A stretch of DNA of 64,000 nucleotides from CAWECB01 sp963807465. GTDB lineage: Bacteria; Patescibacteriota; Minisyncoccia; Minisyncoccales; Minisyncoccaceae. Position 1 is the first letter of the stretch. Each line of letters starts with the position of its first letter. The translations under genes were made by a program, and so were the position numbers. Below the pieces are notes generated by a model. The model was not told where the DNA came from. It saw only the letters and a program-made list of their open reading frames with translations, and did not search any database. Of this stretch, positions 9,301 through 14,754 are shown in pieces. The stretch is from NCBI GenBank assembly GCA_963807465.1, contig CAWECB010000002.1, forward strand, positions 62,001 to 126,000, in the 5' to 3' direction.

Positions 9301-10108
9301 AGGGAAAACAGTAAATATTTCTGGGTTAACCTTAGATGGTTCTAAAAAAGATAATTACATACTTACTCAACCTACCACTACAGCAGATATTACAGCTTTA
9401 GCAATAGCCGTAACCGCGACAACCGATACCAAAACTTACGATGGCACACCGAGCTCGTCTAAGGTACCGACCGTATCGCCAGGTTTGGTAGGAACTGATA
9501 CTTCGAATTTTACGCAAACTTTTGACACTCCAGATGTTGGCACCGGTAAGACATTGGCGCCAGCCGGAACAGTGAGCGACAGCAATGGTGGAAATAATTA
9601 CGCTGTGACTTTTGTTCCAGTTACAACAGGTGTTATTAACGCGCAGCAAACAACCAACGTGCAACAAACAACTAATATCGGCGGAGGAGGCGAGAATTAT
9701 TATTCAATTAACGCTTCAGCTGGAGCAAACGGTTCCATAAACCCGGGTTCAACGTCTATAATTAATGAAGGAAACCAAACATACACTATTACTCCGGCTA
9801 CCGGCTATCAAGTTGCTGATGTGCTAGTTGACGGTGTTTCTAAAGGAGCAATAACAACTTATACTTTTAGTAATATTAGCGCCAACCACACAATTTCAGC
9901 GACATTCTCACCAATAATTACAGCGCAGACACCAACGGTAAAAATTGTTGGTGATATAAACGGCGACGGTGTTGTTGATGAGTATGACTTCGCCATAATG
10001 ATGTCTCAATGGAATCAGACTGGCTCTAATCTTTCTGCTGATTTGAATAACGACGGTGTTGTTGATGAGTATGATCTCTCATTGTTAATGGCTAATTGGA
10101 GTTTATAA
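6350..10108 (+). CDS. Giant MBG/YDG-repeat surface protein with C-terminal dockerin-like module
   Basis: This is a secreted adhesin-like protein of 1252 residues. A signal segment (about residues 15-38, ending ASASS) precedes ten or more beta-rich repeats of the MBG and YDG families, recognised by KTYGNPDP, KTYGAADP and KTYDGT motifs near residues 227, 308, 390, 460, 544, 624, 702, 782, 864, 937 and 1025. Residues about 1114-1187 resemble an InlB B-repeat (INASAGANGSINPGS...). Residues 1198-1252 hold two DxNxDGxVDxxD calcium loops (DINGDGVVDEYD and DLNNDGVVDEYD), each followed by a short helix, as in type I dockerins. No LPxTG or membrane anchor is present, so attachment may be through the dockerin-like end. 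I chose ATG 6350 (6362 is possible); upstream codons lack a start context. The next gene encodes a cohesin-like membrane protein. Confidence 0.85.
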   Translation: MKCSMSKLIKSISLKKQSVFCLAALLIVSGFFVFAGTASASSKINQTITVTAHAPASAVYNSTFGVVATASSGLSVSITTSGSCSNGNGSATITMTSGTGNCIVHYNQAGNSHYNPATEVTESITAQPKTITANVTANDKTYDGTTNATIEDCSLNGIVNHDSVTCYVANGNVNFSDRNVGKNKTVTATSITLGGFDKSNYQLSSTTTTAKADITPLAITVKADPQTKTYGNPDPTLTYKITSGSLVVPDTFTGTLSRKSGENVGSYDITEGNLALSSNYDLNIILEDNYHYDIELTINKANLTVTANNQTKTYGNPDPYFTFAYSGFKYNDGSNVIDRQPTCSVSGNHSNVGSYTIACSGGSDNNYSFSYLPGTLTVNKATAVVTLGNLTQTYDGKVKSATATTNPVNLTVNITYDGSSTLPINAKNYAVVATVDNINYQGSANGTLIIGKANLTITAQPNTKTYDGTKSSAGNPTVSGLQNNDKATGLAETYDTANVGTGKTLSVLAYIINDNNGGANYNVTTVSDKTGVINTQQITVTAVTDTKTYDGTPSSSKVPTVSPGLVGTDTPNFTQTFDTPDVGTGKKLTPSGTVNDGNSGNNYSYNFTSVSTGTITIRPITITADPKSKNYGASDPALTYQITSDLKLVPSDTLSVNLTRAPGEDFGSYPILQGTVTLSTNYSLTYIGSNLTIGTATITVIADAQSKTYGAADPTTLTYTFSPALQSGDSFSGALDRVSGDNVGTYAIGLGTLTAGSNYTISFTSANLKINSADQTITFSALPTKTYGDADFPVSATASSGLPVAFTASPLEVCTVSSNTVHIVGADDCTITASRAGNNNYNPATDVLQSFTINKKIATVTLDNLAQTYDGTSKSAIATTDPSKLTVDFTYDGSSTPPTNAGSYAVVGTVNDVNYTGSASGTLVIGKVNLTVTGITADSKTYDGTTNATLNVGSPTLVGVINEDAVTLNTASASGAFADKNVDTGKTVNISGLTLDGSKKDNYILTQPTTTADITALAIAVTATTDTKTYDGTPSSSKVPTVSPGLVGTDTSNFTQTFDTPDVGTGKTLAPAGTVSDSNGGNNYAVTFVPVTTGVINAQQTTNVQQTTNIGGGGENYYSINASAGANGSINPGSTSIINEGNQTYTITPATGYQVADVLVDGVSKGAITTYTFSNISANHTISATFSPIITAQTPTVKIVGDINGDGVVDEYDFAIMMSQWNQTGSNLSADLNNDGVVDEYDLSLLMANWSL
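7978..8103 (+). repeat. 126-bp intragenic repeat, copy 1
   Basis: It matches 9421-9546 at 124 of 126 bases (only ACTCCAAAT versus ACTTCGAAT differs). It encodes a TKTYDGTPSSSKVPT module of the surface protein. Other repeats in the gene are far more diverged, so this copy is recent. Confidence 0.9.
9421..9546 (+). repeat. 126-bp intragenic repeat, copy 2
   Basis: This is the second copy of the segment at 7978-8103, offset 1443 bp, with two substitutions. The near identity points to recent duplication or gene conversion within the gene. Confidence 0.9.
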
Positions 10109-10135
10109 ACCAAAATAAATAATTAACACAAACCT

Positions 10136-10849
10136 ATGAAAAAAATAACTTTATTAGCATTGTTAACTATCGTCGGGATATTAGGAGTAGGCCAAATGGT
10201 TTTTGCAGCTAGCTCAACATTGTCTGCTTTACCAGCATCGCTTAACAGTATAGTCGGCACGCCGTTTAACGTTTCGGTTCAATTAAACCCAGCAGGCAAC
10301 AAGATCTGCGTTGTAAAGGGTACTATAAGCCTTAATAATTTAACTTGTCAAAACATTACCGTTGCAAGTGGTATATGGTCTCCAGTCTCCCCAACCTGCA
10401 CCAATCCAAAGTTTATTTTAGGTATTCCGAAATGTACAACCGCTGTTCAGAATATTCTTTCAGTCTCTGTTAAAGGAGCTCAAGTTGGACAAGGAAAATT
10501 ATCTTTTACGGAAGTTAAGGGTATAGGAACGGGGGCAGCTGTTACTTTGGCTTCACAGGACGGCGCTTATAATATAACTCCAGTTCAAGCAACTACACCT
10601 ATAACTACGCCCACCGCTAATACCACTCAAAAAACTACACAGCCGACACAACAGCCAACAACCCAGCAGGTTACAACTCCGGTTCAGCAGACAAGTCAAG
10701 GGCCATCGACAACAGGACAGCAGGCTTCTCTTGCGACCACATCTCCTGCAAAAACCATTATTATAATTGGCATTGTTCTGTTAATAATTATAATAATTGG
10801 AGGATTGTGGTATTTTATCAATAAGAAGAAAAATAATCAAAAAGTTTAA
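10136..10849 (+). CDS. Membrane-anchored cohesin-like protein
   Basis: This 237-residue exported protein has a signal peptide (residues 1-25, ending VFAAS) and a beta-strand-rich domain (about 26-150) whose pattern resembles cohesin: a P-A-x-x-N opening, a VVKGTISLNN strand, a QVGQGKLSF strand and a closing DGAYNIT strand. It then has a Thr/Pro/Gln-rich linker (about 150-205), one transmembrane helix (about 208-230) and a lysine-rich cytoplasmic tail. The layout is that of a cell-surface scaffold holding a binding domain away from the membrane. It begins 27 bp after the dockerin-bearing surface protein, so the two are probably co-transcribed. The cohesin assignment rests on pattern and context and needs a profile search; another Ig-like or CBM-like fold is possible. 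Confidence 0.6.
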   Translation: MKKITLLALLTIVGILGVGQMVFAASSTLSALPASLNSIVGTPFNVSVQLNPAGNKICVVKGTISLNNLTCQNITVASGIWSPVSPTCTNPKFILGIPKCTTAVQNILSVSVKGAQVGQGKLSFTEVKGIGTGAAVTLASQDGAYNITPVQATTPITTPTANTTQKTTQPTQQPTTQQVTTPVQQTSQGPSTTGQQASLATTSPAKTIIIIGIVLLIIIIIGGLWYFINKKKNNQKV

Positions 10850-10868
10850 AATTATCATACCAGAAAGT

Positions 10869-10893
10869 CCCGCATTTACTGCGGGGCTTTTAT
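10869..10893 (+). terminator. Intrinsic terminator after the surface-protein pair
   Basis: CCCGCA and TGCGGG form a 6-bp stem around TTTAC, followed by GCTTTTATT. It ends the 6350-10849 transcript. Confidence 0.8.
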
Positions 10894-10909
10894 TGTATAT
10901 AATTAAAAT

Positions 10910-11632
10910 ATGATTAATTATTTATGCCTTTGCTTATTATATGTGATTTTCGCACTGACTCCAGTTCTTATTTGGTTAGTTTTTTATTTCAAAAAGGACA
11001 TTCATCCTGAACCTAAAAGAATGATTTTAAAAGTATTTATTCTTGGAATATTGGCGGCTTGTCTTGTTGCTATTTTTGAAGTGGCTGTTCTAACAATCAT
11101 TACAGAAAAATCTCTTTTGTTTGTAATTTTAGAATCGTTTTTGCTAGTTGCGCTAGTTGAAGAGATCGCCAAGTATTTAGTGGTAAAAATCTATGTTTTC
11201 GCCAACTCCGAGCTCGATGAGCCACTTGATGTTATGCTTTATATGGTAATCTCTGCTTTAGGTTTTGCCGCATTGGAAAATATAGTTCTTTTTTTCGCCG
11301 CAGAGCATCCATATGCGATTGGAGCAGCATTACAATTCACCTTATTGAGATTTATCGGTGCAGTGTTTCTGCACACCCTAACATCGGGAGCTTTGGGATT
11401 TCTTATCGCTCTCTCTTTTTGTTCAGTAAAAAATAAAAGACTGCTTTTCCTTTCAGGATTTTTTATCGCTATCGTTTCACACGGGTTTTATAACCTTGCC
11501 ATAGCAGAACTTACTGGCTTCTGGCAGTATTTTATTCCCATAATAATCATAATTATTTTGTCGGCTTTCACTACTTTTGGGTTTGTTAAATTGAAAAAAC
11601 TTAAAGGCGTATGTACAATACCTAGATGGTAA
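10910..11632 (+). CDS. PrsW-family intramembrane protease
   Basis: This 240-residue integral membrane protein has about eight hydrophobic segments. The PrsW/abortive-infection (CAAX-protease-like) metalloprotease signatures are visible: EEIAKY (EExxK, about residue 85), a conserved glutamate in GFAALENI, the histidine in FLHTLTSGALG and the histidine in SHGFYN. In Bacillus, PrsW cleaves an anti-sigma factor. An ECF sigma / anti-sigma pair lies 20 kb away here, but a link is only speculative. It is preceded by a terminator and followed 10 bp later by a NUDIX gene. Confidence 0.85.
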   Translation: MINYLCLCLLYVIFALTPVLIWLVFYFKKDIHPEPKRMILKVFILGILAACLVAIFEVAVLTIITEKSLLFVILESFLLVALVEEIAKYLVVKIYVFANSELDEPLDVMLYMVISALGFAALENIVLFFAAEHPYAIGAALQFTLLRFIGAVFLHTLTSGALGFLIALSFCSVKNKRLLFLSGFFIAIVSHGFYNLAIAELTGFWQYFIPIIIIIILSAFTTFGFVKLKKLKGVCTIPRW

Positions 11633-11642
11633 AATCCATAAT

Positions 11643-12095
11643 ATGGCTAAGCCGCAATTCCAACCTAAACCGGGCCAAATTGATTACACCAACGTACGCT
11701 GGGCTCCGGTAGTTAATTCAGTTGTCAAATACAAAGACAAGATTCTCATAGTCCACCGTAGCCCCGACTCAAACTTCTATCCAAACCTTTGGAACGGCAT
11801 TGCCGGATTCTTGGATGACGATAAAAGCGTTGAAGAAAAAGTCAGAGAGGAAATTAGGGAAGAATTAAATCTGGCGGGTAACCAAATAATTTCCGTAAAA
11901 CGATTGGGGATATTCGAGCAGGATGACCCTGCTTACAAAAAGACTTGGATAGTCCATCCCTGCTTGGTTGAAGTGAATACGGACAAGATCAAGCTCGATT
12001 GGGAAGCGCAAGACAGCAAATGGGTCACCATAGACGAAGCTTTGACTTACGACCTAGTACCTAGTTTTGATGAAGTTTTGCTTCTTATTAAATAG
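11643..12095 (+). CDS. NUDIX hydrolase-like protein with a degenerate Nudix box
   Basis: This 150-residue protein of the Nudix fold probably hydrolyses a nucleoside diphosphate-linked substrate or binds one. The box region runs GFLDDDKSVEEKVREEIREEL. Compared with GX5EX7REUXEEXGU, the first glutamate is lysine, the arginine of REU is glutamate and the last glycine is asparagine, while the metal-binding EE pair is kept. Activity may therefore be altered. It is 10 bp downstream of the PrsW gene and probably co-transcribed. Confidence 0.75.
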   Translation: MAKPQFQPKPGQIDYTNVRWAPVVNSVVKYKDKILIVHRSPDSNFYPNLWNGIAGFLDDDKSVEEKVREEIREELNLAGNQIISVKRLGIFEQDDPAYKKTWIVHPCLVEVNTDKIKLDWEAQDSKWVTIDEALTYDLVPSFDEVLLLIK

Positions 12096-12110
12096 GGAAG
12101 GAGTACGTCT

Positions 12111-12147
12111 TATTGACATTACAAAATAAAGGTTTATAATGTCAATA
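12111..12147 (+). promoter_or_regulatory. Promoter embedded in a perfect 11-bp inverted repeat
   Basis: TTGACA (12113-12118) and TATAAT (12135-12140) are spaced 16 bp. TATTGACATTA (12111-12121) and TAATGTCAATA (12137-12147) are perfect inverted 11-mers, so both promoter boxes lie inside the arms. This is the expected form of an operator for a dimeric repressor; the regulator is unknown. Confidence 0.7.
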
Positions 12148-12180
12148 GAACCTTTCATATCACTGAAGGGGGCATCTATC

Positions 12181-12711
12181 ATGAAAACGAAAGTATGTGT
12201 TATTACCTTATTTGTACTGATGTTGATTACGATGGGCTGCTGCAGCTGCCCGGCATATACAAAGAGTGCCACCGCTACAACAATCCAAGCGGCATCAACA
12301 ACTTCCCGCATAAACAGCATACAAATAACTCCTTCGGGAGGAGAGGGCACTGCCGGGTACAGCTTGGACTTCAGCGCCATCGCTTATGATTCCCAAAATA
12401 ACCCTATTCCGGCCACCATCGAATGGAGTGTGAACGGAGGAGGTGGCGAATCTAAGGGAGGACTCTTCGTTGTTACTCCTCAGAATACGGGAATATTAAC
12501 CGTAACCGCAAAAAGCGATGGGGCATCAAGTTCGGTCTCGCTATTGATAAACTCTCCAGCGACGACAAATTATTACAGCTATAATGACGGGAGTTGTCTC
12601 TATGATTGTAATTCGAACTACCGCAACTACCATCATGACTACGGCCAATATGGCGATTATCCTAATCCCTACAGCGATCCCGTAGAGAGGGGAAAAGAAA
12701 TATTTCTTTAG
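12181..12711 (+). CDS. Probable lipoprotein with a bacterial Ig-like (BIG2) domain
   Basis: The protein has 176 residues. A short positively charged N-terminus and hydrophobic stretch end in ITMGCCSC, a weak lipobox. Residues about 38-120 resemble a BIG2-type Ig fold (SIQITPSGGEGTAGYSLDFSAIAYD, then GILTVTAKSDG). The C-terminus is rich in Tyr, Asn and Asp (NYRNYHHDYGQYGDY). The ATG at 12139 overlaps the -10 box and cannot be the start; ATG 12181 has GAAGGGGG upstream. It is an orphan gene with its own promoter and terminator. Confidence 0.65.
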   Translation: MKTKVCVITLFVLMLITMGCCSCPAYTKSATATTIQAASTTSRINSIQITPSGGEGTAGYSLDFSAIAYDSQNNPIPATIEWSVNGGGGESKGGLFVVTPQNTGILTVTAKSDGASSSVSLLINSPATTNYYSYNDGSCLYDCNSNYRNYHHDYGQYGDYPNPYSDPVERGKEIFL

Positions 12712-12737
12712 AGATACGTAAAGTATTCTCTTTTTTT
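12711..12737 (+). terminator. Intrinsic terminator
   Basis: GAGATAC pairs with GTATTCTC (one bulge) and is followed by seven T residues. Confidence 0.7.
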
Positions 12738-12813
12738 ATTCCAAACTATTCTCTGCTTGTCTTAAAAGCCAAAAGTGCTAAAATATATATTGTTAAATAA
12801 TAAATAAAAAACC

Positions 12814-13206
12814 ATGAAAATAGAATATAATAAAGTTATTTGGTACTTAATATTGTTGGCAATCATCTTTTACGTCGGCACATTCATACTTGCTTTCTTT
12901 CTCAGTCAGAGGTACGAAGCAGACCAAATATTGAAAATAAAGCAAAGCCTTGAAACCAACAATGTCATAAACTCCGTCATTTTTACCTGCGACAGCAGTA
13001 AGACTATTAACGCTATATTCTTCAAGGATAAAGTGGAATTGGGGCTAAGCGACGGAAGGAATATGCTTCTCTTACAAGCTATATCCGCTTCCGGAGCACG
13101 TTATGCCAACACCGACGAATCGTTTGTCTTCTGGAATAAGGGGGATACCGCTTTCGTGCAGGAAGGGAATAATACCACTTACGAAAACTGCGTAATAAAA
13201 AAATAA
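12814..13206 (+). CDS. MliC-like (C-type lysozyme inhibitor) membrane-anchored protein
   Basis: This 130-residue protein has one N-terminal membrane helix (about residues 9-31) and an external domain matching MliC/PliC. It opens FTCDSSKTINAIFFKDKVEL and holds the conserved ASGARYANTDESFVFWNKGD core and a C-terminal NCVIK cysteine that can pair with the first. MliC proteins block c-type lysozyme through the loop around SGARY. The gene is 1 bp upstream of an ABC exporter, so they share a transcript. Inhibitory activity is inferred from the family. Confidence 0.8.
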   Translation: MKIEYNKVIWYLILLAIIFYVGTFILAFFLSQRYEADQILKIKQSLETNNVINSVIFTCDSSKTINAIFFKDKVELGLSDGRNMLLLQAISASGARYANTDESFVFWNKGDTAFVQEGNNTTYENCVIKK

Positions 13207-13207
13207 T

Positions 13208-13984
13208 ATGGACATAATCCAGGTAAAGAATCTTGTAAAAGATTATAAAGGCTTTAAGGCCGTGGATAACGTATCCTTCAGCGTTAAAGAGGGCGAGGTT
13301 TTTGCCTTCCTCGGTCCCAACGGAGCGGGGAAGACCACGACCATCAAAATGCTTACGACCCTTTTGAAACCAACGAGCGGAGAGGTAAAGATCAACGGAT
13401 TCGATCCCGTGACGCAAGAGGACGAAGTAAGGCATTCTTTCGGCATAGTCTTCCAGGATCCGAGCCTGGACGAAGACCTTACCGGAAGGGAAAACATGGA
13501 AATCCACGGCATGATGTACGGGATGGAAGACAAGCTGTTGAAGCAAAGAACCGATGAACTGTTGAAGATGGTCGAGCTTTGGGACAAAAAAAACGAACAA
13601 GTCAAGCATTATTCGGGCGGAATGAAAAGAAGGCTTGAAATCGCAAGGGGACTATTGCACCACCCGAAGGTCTTGTTCTTGGATGAGCCGACACTAGGAC
13701 TCGATCCCCAGACAAGGAACTTAATATGGAATTACATCAGAGACTTGAACAAGAAGGAGGGAGTGACTGTATTCTTCTCGACCCACTACATGGAAGAAGC
13801 CGAAAGGTTCGCCGACACAATTACCATAATCGACCACGGAAAAATCATCGTCAAGGGAACGGCGAAAGAACTGGAAGAACAGACAAAAACTAATACCCTA
13901 GAAGACGCTTTTCTGACTTTCACCGGGAAAGCAATCAGGGAGCAGCATGAAGAAGGGGGAAAGTGGATGGGATTCAGAAGATAA
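13208..13984 (+). CDS. ABC-2 exporter ATP-binding subunit (DrrA-like)
   Basis: The 258-residue ATPase has Walker A GPNGAGKTT, a Q-loop at FQDPSLDEDLTG, the signature SGGMKRRLEIARG, Walker B LFLDEPTLGLDP and the switch histidine in STHYMEEAE. The C-terminal extension GTAKELEE is typical of the DrrA/CcmA export class. The permease partner follows 11 bp later, and the MliC-like gene precedes it. The substrate cannot be read from the sequence. Confidence 0.92.
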   Translation: MDIIQVKNLVKDYKGFKAVDNVSFSVKEGEVFAFLGPNGAGKTTTIKMLTTLLKPTSGEVKINGFDPVTQEDEVRHSFGIVFQDPSLDEDLTGRENMEIHGMMYGMEDKLLKQRTDELLKMVELWDKKNEQVKHYSGGMKRRLEIARGLLHHPKVLFLDEPTLGLDPQTRNLIWNYIRDLNKKEGVTVFFSTHYMEEAERFADTITIIDHGKIIVKGTAKELEEQTKTNTLEDAFLTFTGKAIREQHEEGGKWMGFRR

Positions 13985-13995
13985 AAAACAAAAAT

Positions 13996-14748
13996 ATGTT
14001 TAAAACAATCTATATACTCTGGCTGAGGCAGATAAAGAAATACTTTAGGTCGAAATCAAGGATCATAGGTTCTCTTGGCCAGCCTCTGCTCTTCATGGTC
14101 GCCTTGGGGTTCGGGTTCGGATCGATATATGAGAAAGCCGGCGGGGGAAACTACCTCGAATTCCTCGTTCCGGGCATAGTCGCGATGAGCATACTCTTCA
14201 CGGCAATATTCTCGGGGATAGAAATCATCTGGGACAGGCAGTTCGGATTCTTAAAGGAAACCCTGGTCGCGCCGGTTTCGAGGCTTGAGATAATGATCGG
14301 CAGGTCCCTCGGGGGAGCCACCGTGGCCGTATTCCAGGGAATCATCGTTTTCATTATCTCTTTCTTCCTCGGGTTCAGGATGGAAAACTATTCCATGCTT
14401 TTATTGGCTATCGTCTTCATGTTCATGATTGCCCTCTTGTTTACCGCCCTGGGAACTGCAATCGCTTCTTTGTTGGAAGACATGCAGGGATTCCAATTGA
14501 TCATGAACTTCTTGATCATGCCCATTTTCTTTCTGTCGGGAGCCTTATTCCCCATAAGTAACCTGCCCATAGCCTTGAATGTCGTCACGTCGCTCAATCC
14601 CTTATCTTACGGAGTTGACGGCTTGCGAGGGTCTTTGGTCGCCAATGCAGCCCATTTTGGGCTCTTAACGGACTTTATGGTCTTGGGCATAGTGATTATT
14701 CTTATTAACGCTATCGGCGCCTATCTCTTCTCTAAAATTCAAATCTAA
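13996..14748 (+). CDS. ABC-2 exporter permease subunit (DrrB-like)
   Basis: This 250-residue membrane protein has six predicted helices in the ABC2_membrane arrangement. It has an N-terminal amphipathic segment (FKTIYILWLRQIKKYFRSK), the FLVPGIVAMSILFTAIFSG region and the conserved NFLIMPIFFLSGALFPISNLP with SLNPLSYGVDGLR. ATG 13996 is preferred because earlier in-frame codons lie inside the ATPase gene. It is the partner of the upstream ATPase. Confidence 0.9.
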   Translation: MFKTIYILWLRQIKKYFRSKSRIIGSLGQPLLFMVALGFGFGSIYEKAGGGNYLEFLVPGIVAMSILFTAIFSGIEIIWDRQFGFLKETLVAPVSRLEIMIGRSLGGATVAVFQGIIVFIISFFLGFRMENYSMLLLAIVFMFMIALLFTALGTAIASLLEDMQGFQLIMNFLIMPIFFLSGALFPISNLPIALNVVTSLNPLSYGVDGLRGSLVANAAHFGLLTDFMVLGIVIILINAIGAYLFSKIQI

Positions 14749-14754
14749 TATTTT

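Noticed and set aside
12139..12180. Earlier ATG for the BIG2-type lipoprotein
   Set aside because: It lies on the -10 box TATAAT of a consensus promoter, so it would not be transcribed. ATG 12181 has an SD and starts a signal sequence.
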